A DNA stretch of 31,356 nucleotides, taken from positions 1-31,356 of the forward strand of contig JAHFBU010000002.1 in the NCBI GenBank assembly GCA_023249795.1, read 5' to 3'. The notes below the pieces were generated by a model. It was not told the origin of the DNA, did not search any database, and saw only the letters and a list, made by a program, of their open reading frames with translations. This document shows, one piece after another, positions 1 through 9,172 of this stretch (position 1 is the stretch's first letter; every line of letters starts with the position of its first letter). Origin of the DNA: Syntrophaceae bacterium (lineage in GTDB: Bacteria > Desulfobacterota > Syntrophia > Syntrophales > UBA5619). The translations under genes and the position numbers were made by a program.

Positions 1-1316
<1,316 letters not shown>

Positions 1317-1328
1317 CTCTCTCCTCCC

Positions 1329-1411
1329 GGCTGTTGAAAAATGCCCATCTGCGGCGTTTCCCTCGTCCTGACCCTTTCATATTCCGGGGACACGTTCCGA
1401 TCCCTTTGGGC
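1329..1411 (-). repeat. 83-nt dispersed repeat, copy A, inside the murG-murC spacer
   Basis: Read on the minus strand, this stretch aligns by hand with 31275-31355 at 69 of 83 columns (12 mismatches, two one-base gaps). The most conserved blocks are AAGGGATCGGAAC, AAACGCC, CAGATGGGC and the end AACAGCC. The 3' part resembles a terminator: AAACGCC, a short loop, GGGCATTTTT. In this copy one stem pair is broken (GGCATTT where GGCGTTT would pair). It ends immediately before the murC ribosome-binding site. It is probably a genome-wide interspersed element; no protein is encoded. Confidence 0.8.
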
Positions 1412-1447
1412 TTCCGGAACATCTCCCCGACGCCTCACGAACCATTC

Positions 1448-2587
1448 TCAACAGTCTCCGATAGGCTTTCGGCCTTCGACGAGTTCCAGGCAGCCGTCAA
1501 CGATGGCCGCGGCCGCGTGGATGTTGCCCAGAGCGGCGGAAGCCGTTTCCATTTGTCTGATCTGCTCGGGATGCAGGCAGAGCCGTTCGATCGCCGCCGC
1601 CAGCCTCCGTCCGTCAAGTTCCCGTTCCGGAATCATCTCCGCTGCGCCCGCCCGGACGAGAAGCTCGGCGTTTTGCGTCTGATGGTCGTTCACGGCGAAC
1701 GGAAAGGGGATCAGCACCGCCGCCTTCCCGCCGGCGGTGATCTCCGCGATGGAGGTGGCGCCGGCCCGGCACAGCAGCAGGTCGGCCTGACGATAGGCGG
1801 CCGCCATGTCGGCAATGAACGGGGAGACCTCCGCCGCGAAGCCCCGCTCCCGATAGGCCCGTGCAACCGTCTCCCGATCCTTCTCCCCCGTCTGGTGGAT
1901 AAAGCGGATGCGATCCTTCAAGTGTTCGAGGCCGGCGAGGGCCTCCATGACGATCCGGTTGATCGCATGGGCCCCCTGGCTCCCGCCGGAGATCAGCAGC
2001 GTGAAGCGCGGATCGCGCGCGCCCGTCTTTGCGGGCTCCATGAGAAAGGCCGCGCGGATCGGGTTTCCCGTAACCCGCGCCCGTCCGTCGGGGAACCAAT
2101 TCAACGACGCCGGGAAGGTTACGAAGATCCGGTGGACGAAGCGGCCGAGGATCCGGTTGGTCAGCCCCGGAAAGGTGTTCTGCTCGGCGATCGCCGTCTT
2201 CAAACCCATCAGCCGGGCGGCGAGGACTGCCGGTCCCGAGGCGTATCCGCCCACGCCGACGACGACGGCGGGCTGAAACGAGCGGAGAATCCGGAAGGAG
2301 GCAAGCAGGCTGCCCGGGATCTTGAGGAGGGAAGCCAGAATCCGGCGCGGTCCGCGGCCCTGAAGGCCTTCCACATTCAGCGTTCGGAGGGGATATCCCA
2401 GTTCGCTTAAGATTCGCTTTTCCAGCCCGCGCTCCGTGCCGATGAACAGGATGCGGTGCGCCGGATCGCGCCCAAGGAACTCCTCGGCAATCGCAATTCC
2501 CGGAAAGAGGTGGCCGCCCGTCCCGCCGCCGGCGATGATCATGCCCAAGCGATCGGAATCCGGCTTTTCAGTTCTTCGCTGTTCCAT
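1448..2587 (-). CDS. murG: UDP-GlcNAc:lipid I GlcNAc transferase MurG
   Basis: Peripheral membrane glycosyltransferase that converts lipid I to lipid II at the inner face of the cytoplasmic membrane. Seen: the N-terminal glycine loop GGGTGGHLFPG at residues 20-30, a GGSQGAHAIN segment starting the C-terminal domain, and the donor-binding LCRAGATSIAEI and FPFAVNDHQTQNA blocks. The length of 379 aa is slightly above the usual ~355-360 because of about 15 extra N-terminal residues. The inner ATG (residue 16) would give the usual length but has no ribosome-binding site. The outer ATG has GGAG about 15 bases upstream, overlapping the ftsW stop, so the start is not fully settled. It lies 21 bp downstream of ftsW. 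Confidence 0.97.
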   Translation of the reverse strand: MEQRRTEKPDSDRLGMIIAGGGTGGHLFPGIAIAEEFLGRDPAHRILFIGTERGLEKRILSELGYPLRTLNVEGLQGRGPRRILASLLKIPGSLLASFRILRSFQPAVVVGVGGYASGPAVLAARLMGLKTAIAEQNTFPGLTNRILGRFVHRIFVTFPASLNWFPDGRARVTGNPIRAAFLMEPAKTGARDPRFTLLISGGSQGAHAINRIVMEALAGLEHLKDRIRFIHQTGEKDRETVARAYRERGFAAEVSPFIADMAAAYRQADLLLCRAGATSIAEITAGGKAAVLIPFPFAVNDHQTQNAELLVRAGAAEMIPERELDGRRLAAAIERLCLHPEQIRQMETASAALGNIHAAAAIVDGCLELVEGRKPIGDC

Positions 2588-2608
2588 TATCGTTTAATAA
2601 CGTCTCCG

Positions 2609-3712
2609 TCACGACTCATAAGACGAGATGTTCAACAGAATGCCCACCGCCGCAAGCGACATGATCAGGGAGGTGCCTCCGTAACTCAGGAAGGGAAGGG
2701 CGAGCCCCTTCAGCGGAATGAGTCCCATGATACCCGCGATATTGATGAACGTCTCCAGTGCAAGCAACAGCGTCAGTCCCGCTGCCAACAGGTTTCCGAA
2801 CATGTCCGGCGCCTTCAGCGCAATCTGGAAGCCGCGAACGATCAGGATGATGTAGAGAAAGAGGATCAGCCCCACGCCGATGAACCCGCTCTCCTCGGCG
2901 ATTACCGAAAGGATAAAGTCCGTATGGGGTTCCGGGAGGTAAAAGAGTTTCTGCATCCCGTCCCCGATCCCCACGCCGAGGGGACCGCCGGATCCGAAGG
3001 CGATCAGCGACTGGATGATCTGGAAACCCGAATGGCGCGGATCCTTCCAGGGGTCGAGAAACGTCATCAGGCGCGCCATCCGGTAACTCTTGTGGAGCAG
3101 AAGCCAGACGGCCACGGGGATGAACAGCGCAATCATGCCGCCCAGATACAGAAGCCGCCCGCCGGCCAGGTAGATCATCAGGAAGGTCACCAGCACGAGG
3201 ATGACCGTTGTGCCGAAATCCGGCTGGAGGATGATCATGCCGACCAGAACCCCGGTGACTCCGAGCGGATAGAGTATCCCCTGCTTGAATTCCCGGATGT
3301 GGCTGACATGCTTCGTCAGGAGGTGGGCCATAAAGAGAATCAGGGCGATCTTGACCATCTCCGTGACCTGGAACGAGAAGACCCCGAAGTTGAGCCAGCG
3401 CAAGGCGCCGCCCGCGCGGACCCCCAGGTGGGGGACCCAGAGCGCGGCCAGCAGGATGACCGAGACCGCAATGCCGGGCCAGGCCAGTCTCCGGAGCTTG
3501 TAGTAGGGGATTTTGGTGATCAGGATCATGATCAAAAGGCCCAGGCAGAGGAAGAAGAGCTGCTTCTTGAGGAAGTACTGTCCGTCATGGAACTTCTCCG
3601 TGGCGAGGATGGAACTGGAGCTGTAGATCATCACCGTGCCGACGGTCACCAGAAGCAGCGTGGCCAAAAGCAGGATCAGGTCCGGTTTCTTATCCCTCGA
3701 GAGACTTTTCAT
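2609..3712 (-). CDS. ftsW: Lipid II polymerase / SEDS protein FtsW
   Basis: Polytopic SEDS-family glycosyltransferase that polymerises lipid II at the septum together with the class B penicillin-binding protein FtsI. Seen: about ten hydrophobic segments, the conserved LPEPHTDFILSVIAEE block in the large loop, and the C-terminal PLPFLSYGG-like block (here LALPFLSYGGTS). The open frame extends to an ATG at 3733, but I chose the ATG at 3710-3712 because it overlaps the murD stop as ATGA and gives a 367-aa protein that begins just before the first membrane segment. Genes on either side belong to the same cluster. Confidence 0.96.
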   Translation of the reverse strand: MKSLSRDKKPDLILLLATLLLVTVGTVMIYSSSSILATEKFHDGQYFLKKQLFFLCLGLLIMILITKIPYYKLRRLAWPGIAVSVILLAALWVPHLGVRAGGALRWLNFGVFSFQVTEMVKIALILFMAHLLTKHVSHIREFKQGILYPLGVTGVLVGMIILQPDFGTTVILVLVTFLMIYLAGGRLLYLGGMIALFIPVAVWLLLHKSYRMARLMTFLDPWKDPRHSGFQIIQSLIAFGSGGPLGVGIGDGMQKLFYLPEPHTDFILSVIAEESGFIGVGLILFLYIILIVRGFQIALKAPDMFGNLLAAGLTLLLALETFINIAGIMGLIPLKGLALPFLSYGGTSLIMSLAAVGILLNISSYES

Positions 3713-5061
3713 GGCTGAAGCTGCCTCACCCATTCCTGAAAGCGGTTGCCGCGCTCTTTGTAGTCCTGGAATTCATCGAAGCTGGCGCAGCCGGGCGACA
3801 GAAGGACGGCATCGCCGGGCGACGCCGATCTGTACGCCGTTTCCAGAGCCTCCTTCAACGTGGCGGTCAGCGTCGTTCGGACCGTGCCGCCGAGCAGCCC
3901 GTTGATCTTCTCACGGGCCTCGCCGAAGAGCACCATCTCCTTCACCCCCCGGCGGATCAGCGGGGCGAGGGTCTGGAAATCCCCCTCCTTGTCCCGACCG
4001 CCGAGAAGCAGGATCACCGGGCGGGAGAAGCTCTCCAGCGCCCTGGCGACGGCACCGACGTTGGTTCCCTTGGAATCGTCGTAGAACAGGACGCCGTTTT
4101 TCTCCCCGGCAAACTCGATCCGGTGGGCGATTCCCCGGAACCCTTCCACGGCCTCGATGATCGCCGTCGGCTCGCAGCCGCACGCACGGGCCGCGATGAT
4201 CGCCGCCATCACGTTTTCACAGTTGTGGCGTCCGGGAAGGTGAATCATGCCGAGGGGGTATTCTTCCCGTTGTCCGCCGGGGCGCAGATGAACGAGTTTC
4301 TCTCCGGAAAGAAACATCCCGCAATCGACGGGAGCGGAGGAGCTGAAGCGTTCCGTCCGGGGGATCAGCCGCCCGCTTAAGAGAGCCGTGGCTGCCTCGT
4401 CGCCGTTCAGAATCGCAAGATCCCCGGCGGTCTGGCGGGCGAAGATCCTCTCCTTGATTTCCCGGTAGGCGTCGAAATTTCCATGGTAGTCGATATGATC
4501 GGTGGTGACGTTCAAAAGGATGGCGATCCGGGGGCTGAACGTCTGCGCCCACTGGAGCTGGAAACTGCTCACCTCCACGACCGCCCAGTCCGCCTCCTGC
4601 GGGCCGTCGGCGTAGCCGATCAGCGGGGCGCCGATGTTTCCGCCGACGAAGGCCTTTTTCCCGGCCTTCCGGAGGATCTCCCCGATCAGGGAGGTCGTCG
4701 TGGTCTTGCCGTTGGTGCCGGTGATGGCGACGATCGGGGTTGTGATGAACCGCGAGGCGAGTTCAAGCTCGCTCATAACGGGGATACTCCGTCGGACGGC
4801 CTCGATAAGGATGGGGTTTTCCGGATGGATGCCCGGCGACGGAATGACGCAATCAACGCCGGTCAGGATCTCCGGCCCGTAGGGGGCGAAGGTCATCTCC
4901 GCATGCAGCCCTTCCAGAGCCGTCCGAGCCTCCCCCCACGCCGATCCCGGTTTTGCGTCGGTGATTGCAATCCGGCTTTCCCGTCCCGCCAGAAATCGGG
5001 CCGTTGCGAGCCCCGTCTTCCCGACGCCCAGGACGGCCACTTTCTTTCCATGAAGATCCAT
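3709..5061 (-). CDS. murD: UDP-N-acetylmuramoylalanine--D-glutamate ligase MurD
   Basis: Cytoplasmic Mur ligase that adds D-Glu to UDP-MurNAc-L-Ala. Seen: the N-terminal LGVGKTG nucleotide-sugar loop at residues 11-17, the ATP loop GTNGKTTTTS at residues 115-124, the TTDHIDYHG block, and the C-terminal LLLGGRDKEGDF and LLSPGCASFDEF motifs that are diagnostic for MurD. The length of 450 aa is normal. It starts 10 bp after the mraY stop, and its stop codon is shared with the ftsW start (ATGA), implying translational coupling. Confidence 0.98.
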   Translation of the reverse strand: MDLHGKKVAVLGVGKTGLATARFLAGRESRIAITDAKPGSAWGEARTALEGLHAEMTFAPYGPEILTGVDCVIPSPGIHPENPILIEAVRRSIPVMSELELASRFITTPIVAITGTNGKTTTTSLIGEILRKAGKKAFVGGNIGAPLIGYADGPQEADWAVVEVSSFQLQWAQTFSPRIAILLNVTTDHIDYHGNFDAYREIKERIFARQTAGDLAILNGDEAATALLSGRLIPRTERFSSSAPVDCGMFLSGEKLVHLRPGGQREEYPLGMIHLPGRHNCENVMAAIIAARACGCEPTAIIEAVEGFRGIAHRIEFAGEKNGVLFYDDSKGTNVGAVARALESFSRPVILLLGGRDKEGDFQTLAPLIRRGVKEMVLFGEAREKINGLLGGTVRTTLTATLKEALETAYRSASPGDAVLLSPGCASFDEFQDYKERGNRFQEWVRQLQP

Positions 5062-5071
5062 GAATTGCCTG

Positions 5072-6151
5072 CTACCTCAATTTCAACGTGCTGATGGCGA
5101 CGAGCGCCAGCAGCACGGATATGATCCAGAAGCGGACGATCACCTTGGGTTCCGGCCACCCCTTGAGCTCGAAATGGTGGTGGATCGGGGCCATCCGGAA
5201 GATCCTCTTCCCGTTGGTGAGCCTGAACCAGCCGACCTGAAAGATCACCGAGAAGGTCTCCAGAACGAATATCCCGCCGACGATGACGAGCAGGATCTCC
5301 TGTTTCGTCAGGATGGCGAGGGTGCCCAGGGAGCCTCCGAGAGAGAGGGAGCCCACATCCCCCATGAAAACCTGCGCGGGATAGGCGTTGAACCAGAGGA
5401 AGCCGATTCCGGCGCCGACGACCGCCCCGCAGAAGATCGACAGCTCTCCGGTCCCCGCCACATACGGAATCTGGAGGTAGGACGCGATCTTGATGTTGCC
5501 GGCAAAATAGGCGAACAGCAGGTAGGTCATGAAGCAGGTGATCGCAGGTCCGATGGCGAGGCCGTCCAGGCCGTCGGTGAGATTAACCGCGTTTGCCGTG
5601 CCGACGATGATGAAGGTGGAAAGCAGGACATACCCCCATCCCAGGTTCGGCAGGGCCGTCTTGAAAAAGGGGATCGTCACATACGGGTTGAACCCCGGTT
5701 TTATATAGAGGGTGACGCTGACGAAGAGCGCGATCGCGACCTCCGCGGAGAGCCGGACCTTCCCGGGGACTCCCCGGCTGTTCCGCCGGCTGATCTTCCG
5801 GTAGTCGTCGAGGAAACCGATGAGACCGAATCCGACCATGACCATGATGACAAGCCAGATATAGCCGACGGTCAGGTTGGCCCAGAGGAGCGTGGAGAGG
5901 GTCACGGCGAAGATGATCAGGAGGCCGCCCATCGTCGGCGTCCCTTTTTTGGCATGGTGCGAGTCCGGTCCGTCCTCGCGGATGGTCTGGCCGAGCTGGA
6001 GTTCCTGGAGCTTGCGGATCATCCAGGGGCCGAGGACGAAACAGAGCACGAGCGCGGTGATGGCCGCATAGATCGTCCGGAAGGTGATGTACCGAAAGAC
6101 GTTAAAAGAAGAGAATATCGTATGTAGCGGATATAAAAGATGATAAAGCAT
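5072..6151 (-). CDS. mraY: Phospho-MurNAc-pentapeptide translocase MraY
   Basis: Integral membrane enzyme that transfers phospho-MurNAc-pentapeptide to undecaprenyl phosphate, making lipid I. Seen: about ten membrane segments and the family's catalytic motifs, namely FLDDYRK with D115 and D116, NAVNLTDGLDGLA around residues 187-199, and FMGDVGSLSLGG with D265. The C-terminal APIHHHFELKGW cytoplasmic histidine motif is present too. The length of 359 aa is typical. The start ATG at 6149-6151 is preceded by a good AGGAAGG site. It lies 47 bp downstream of murF. Confidence 0.98.
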   Translation of the reverse strand: MLYHLLYPLHTIFSSFNVFRYITFRTIYAAITALVLCFVLGPWMIRKLQELQLGQTIREDGPDSHHAKKGTPTMGGLLIIFAVTLSTLLWANLTVGYIWLVIMVMVGFGLIGFLDDYRKISRRNSRGVPGKVRLSAEVAIALFVSVTLYIKPGFNPYVTIPFFKTALPNLGWGYVLLSTFIIVGTANAVNLTDGLDGLAIGPAITCFMTYLLFAYFAGNIKIASYLQIPYVAGTGELSIFCGAVVGAGIGFLWFNAYPAQVFMGDVGSLSLGGSLGTLAILTKQEILLVIVGGIFVLETFSVIFQVGWFRLTNGKRIFRMAPIHHHFELKGWPEPKVIVRFWIISVLLALVAISTLKLR

Positions 6152-6198
6152 TTTTTAAGCCTTCCTGACACATCCGCTTTTTTTGCGTGCGGCGCAAC

Positions 6199-7629
6199 TT
6201 ACACCGTTTGCCGTTTCAGGTCAAATGCCGCGATGAGATTTGCCGCCACCATTTCCATTTTCATCTTTCGCGACCCCTTGATCAGGACCCAGTCTCCCCT
6301 TTTCAGCCGGGACCGCAGGGCGGAGACAATCTCCTCAGGGTCCTCAAAACAGGTGATCCGATCCGCGGGAAACCCGTGCCTGACAGCCCCGTCCGCCAAA
6401 GCCTTCGTCAGGGATCCCTTGAGAAACAGGTGATCGATCTTTGCCTCCGCTACCAGCGTCCCGATCTCCCGGTGCAGCGCCTCCGATTGCTCGCCCAGCT
6501 CCAGCATGTCCCCCAGAATCGCAATGGCGGCGCCGCTTCCGCGAAGTCCATGCAGGGTTTTGACCGCCTCCCGCACGGAGGCGGGATTGGCGTTGTAGGT
6601 GTCGATGATCAGGAAGGCCCCGTTCCCGAGCTGTCGAATCTCGCTTCTCCCGGGGACCGGCAGAAAGGCGGCGAGGCCCGCTGCAATCTCGTGGCGGTCG
6701 AAACCCAGCGACCATGCGGCCGCGGCGGCGGCGAGGGCGTTCATGACATTGTGCTCGCCGGCCGTGGCCAGGGAAACGGGGGTGCCGATTCCGTCGATGA
6801 AGAGGTTGAAACGAACCCCCTGCGCCCCGGCCGGTTCGATTCGCCGGCCGGCGACCTGGGCGTCCGCGCCGAGGCCGAAAGAGACCCGCTTCCCCTGCCA
6901 TCGCTCTCCGAGGAGGCCGATGGCCGGGTCGTCACGGTTGAGGATCGCCGTGCCCCGGCCGGCCATCACCTCAAAAAGGGATCCTTTTTCCTCGCGGATC
7001 GCCTCCAGCGAACCGAGCCCTTCGAGATGGGCGGGGCCGATGTTCGTGATCAGGCCGACGTCCGGCGCGGCGATGGCCGCGAGCGTTGCGATTTCTCCGG
7101 GGCTGTTCGTTCCCATCTCAACGATTACGAGTTCATGCTCTTTCCGCAGCCTGAGCAGGGTCAGAGGGAGGCCGATTTGGTTATTCAGATTGCCTTCCGT
7201 CTTGAGAATGTTTCTTGTGCGTGTGGTAATCGCCGCGACCATCTCCTTCGTGGTGGTCTTCCCGGAACTCCCGGTGATCGCAAGCAGCGGGACGGGAAAT
7301 CGCCGCCGCCAGTCGCCTGCAATGCCGCCCAGTGCCTTGAGCGTGTCCGATACGCCGATGGCCGGAAGCCCTTCCGGCAGGGAGACGAGTTTTTCCGCGG
7401 CGTCCGCCCGGATCAGAAGCCCGGCGGCCCCGCGCTCCGCGGCCTTCGCCAGGCAGTCATGGCCGTCGAAGTTTTCGCCCGCAAGCGCGATGAAGAGGTT
7501 TCCCGCGGCGAGCGTGCGCGTGTCCGTCGATACGCCCCGGCAGGACCAGCCGCGGCTTCCCCGGAGCAGGTCGCCCCCCGTGGCCTTCAGGATCTCGTCG
7601 GCCGAAAGAACCGGAACGATGTCGGTCAT
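6199..7629 (-). CDS. murF: UDP-MurNAc-tripeptide--D-Ala-D-Ala ligase MurF
   Basis: Cytoplasmic Mur ligase that attaches D-Ala-D-Ala to complete the pentapeptide precursor. Seen: the N-terminal STDTRTLAAGNLFIAL block at residues 34-49, the ATP loop TGSSGKTTTKE at residues 119-129, TNIGPAHLEGLGS, and IIDTYNANPASV in the C-terminal half. The frame is open to an earlier ATG at 7653, but the ATG at 7627-7629 overlaps the murE stop as ATGA, is preceded by GAGGGCAGG, and gives a normal 476-aa protein, so it was chosen. Confidence 0.97.
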   Translation of the reverse strand: MTDIVPVLSADEILKATGGDLLRGSRGWSCRGVSTDTRTLAAGNLFIALAGENFDGHDCLAKAAERGAAGLLIRADAAEKLVSLPEGLPAIGVSDTLKALGGIAGDWRRRFPVPLLAITGSSGKTTTKEMVAAITTRTRNILKTEGNLNNQIGLPLTLLRLRKEHELVIVEMGTNSPGEIATLAAIAAPDVGLITNIGPAHLEGLGSLEAIREEKGSLFEVMAGRGTAILNRDDPAIGLLGERWQGKRVSFGLGADAQVAGRRIEPAGAQGVRFNLFIDGIGTPVSLATAGEHNVMNALAAAAAAWSLGFDRHEIAAGLAAFLPVPGRSEIRQLGNGAFLIIDTYNANPASVREAVKTLHGLRGSGAAIAILGDMLELGEQSEALHREIGTLVAEAKIDHLFLKGSLTKALADGAVRHGFPADRITCFEDPEEIVSALRSRLKRGDWVLIKGSRKMKMEMVAANLIAAFDLKRQTV

Positions 7630-9158
7630 GATCCTGCCCTCGCGGTCTGCCAAAGCGCCAGCCTCTCCCGTGCGATCTTTCGGTCGTCAAAGGAAAGCTT
7701 CCGGCTGCCGATGATCTGATAATCCTCGTGGCCCTTTCCCGCGATGAGAACGATGTCCGCCGTGTCGGCGATGCCGATTGCCGCGGCAATCGCCTCTCCC
7801 CGGTCCGGGAGGACGAGGTATCCCTTCGTGTGCGGTTGTTGCTCGAATTCGCTGATGTCGGAAAATTTCGGCGTCCGGATGCCCGTCTCGATCTCCCGGA
7901 TGATTTCCATGGGGTCCTCCGTCCGCGGGTTGTCCGAGGTGACGATGACAAGATCGCTGTAGGCGGTCGCGGCCTCGCCCATGAGCGGTCTTTTCCCATG
8001 GTCCCGATCTCCGCCGCACCCGAAGACGGTGATGATTCTTTTTGTCCGGAACGGGGAGAGATTCTGGAGGACCCGTCGCAGGGCATCGTCCGTGTGGGCG
8101 TAATCGACAAAAACGGCGGGTTGCCCCGCCGCGCTGACCTTTTCAAGGCGTCCGGGAACCCGGGAAAGTCCGACGATCCCGCTCCGGATGGCCTCATTGG
8201 GAATCGCGACGGCCCTTGCCGCGGCCACCGCGGCGAGGATGTTGTAGAGGTTGAACCTTCCCATCAGCGGAGAGGCGATGTCGAGTTCCTCGCCTTCGAG
8301 ATGAACTTTCGCCCTGATGCCTCCGAGGGATAATGAGAAAGGTTCGGCGGTGACGTCGCAGGGGTTGTCCAGACCGTAGGTGAGGCGGCCGCCCGCCGTC
8401 TGCCGGATAATCCGCCGGCCCCAGGGGTCGTCGCCGTTGATGATCATTCGCCGGGGAAGATCTTTCCCGCCGCCGGGGAGAACCTCGGTGAAAAAACGGC
8501 TCTTCGCCCGGAAGTAGTTTTCCATCGTCTGGTGGTAATCGAGGTGGTCGCGGGTGAGATTGGTGAATATGCCCAGGTCGAATGCGCAATCATCGACCCG
8601 GCGCAGGGCGATCGCGTGAGACGAGACCTCGGCCACGACGTGCGTGACCCCGCAATCGACCATCTCCCGGAGGATCCGCTGCATTTCGAAGGATTCGGGG
8701 GTCGTGTTTGCGGCGGGGAAACGCTCTTCTCCATAGCGATAGTTGACCGTCCCCAGCACGCCGACCGAATGGCCCGCGGCCCTGATAATCGACTCCAGAA
8801 GGTAAGTGACGGTGGTCTTGCCGTTCGTTCCGACCACGGCGATGAGACAGAGGGAAGCGGAGGGGTGGCGGAAGAAATTTGCCCCGAGGCGGCCGAGGGC
8901 GCGGCGGCTGTCGCGCACGCGGATGGCCGTGACGCCGACGGGCGGGGAAAAATCCCGCTCGTGGATGATAAAGCGGGCGCCCCGGGCCAGCGCATCGCCG
9001 ATGAATTCGTGGCCGTCCGTCCTGAGGCCGGGGATGGCCACAAAGAGGCTTCCTTTTTCGCACTGCCCGGAATTGTAACAGATGGAGCGGACTTCGCCGT
9101 TTTGATCCCCCGTGATCGCGAGGGTTTCGATCTCCTTCATCAGCGGCGCAAGTCGCAT
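7626..9158 (-). CDS. murE: UDP-MurNAc-L-Ala-D-Glu--meso-DAP ligase MurE
   Basis: Cytoplasmic Mur ligase that adds the third stem residue. Seen: the ATP loop GTNGKTT at residues 110-116, LTRDHLDYH, VDYAHTDDAL, FGCGGDRDHGKRP, and DNPR at residues 409-412. The DNPR motif is the established signature for meso-diaminopimelate rather than lysine, so the peptidoglycan is predicted to be DAP-type. The length of 510 aa is normal. The ATG is preceded by AAGGTG and sits 14 bp after the ftsI stop. The 3' end overlaps murF by the ATGA junction. Confidence 0.98.
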   Translation of the reverse strand: MRLAPLMKEIETLAITGDQNGEVRSICYNSGQCEKGSLFVAIPGLRTDGHEFIGDALARGARFIIHERDFSPPVGVTAIRVRDSRRALGRLGANFFRHPSASLCLIAVVGTNGKTTVTYLLESIIRAAGHSVGVLGTVNYRYGEERFPAANTTPESFEMQRILREMVDCGVTHVVAEVSSHAIALRRVDDCAFDLGIFTNLTRDHLDYHQTMENYFRAKSRFFTEVLPGGGKDLPRRMIINGDDPWGRRIIRQTAGGRLTYGLDNPCDVTAEPFSLSLGGIRAKVHLEGEELDIASPLMGRFNLYNILAAVAAARAVAIPNEAIRSGIVGLSRVPGRLEKVSAAGQPAVFVDYAHTDDALRRVLQNLSPFRTKRIITVFGCGGDRDHGKRPLMGEAATAYSDLVIVTSDNPRTEDPMEIIREIETGIRTPKFSDISEFEQQPHTKGYLVLPDRGEAIAAAIGIADTADIVLIAGKGHEDYQIIGSRKLSFDDRKIARERLALWQTARAGS

Positions 9159-9172
9159 GGGGACACCTTACT

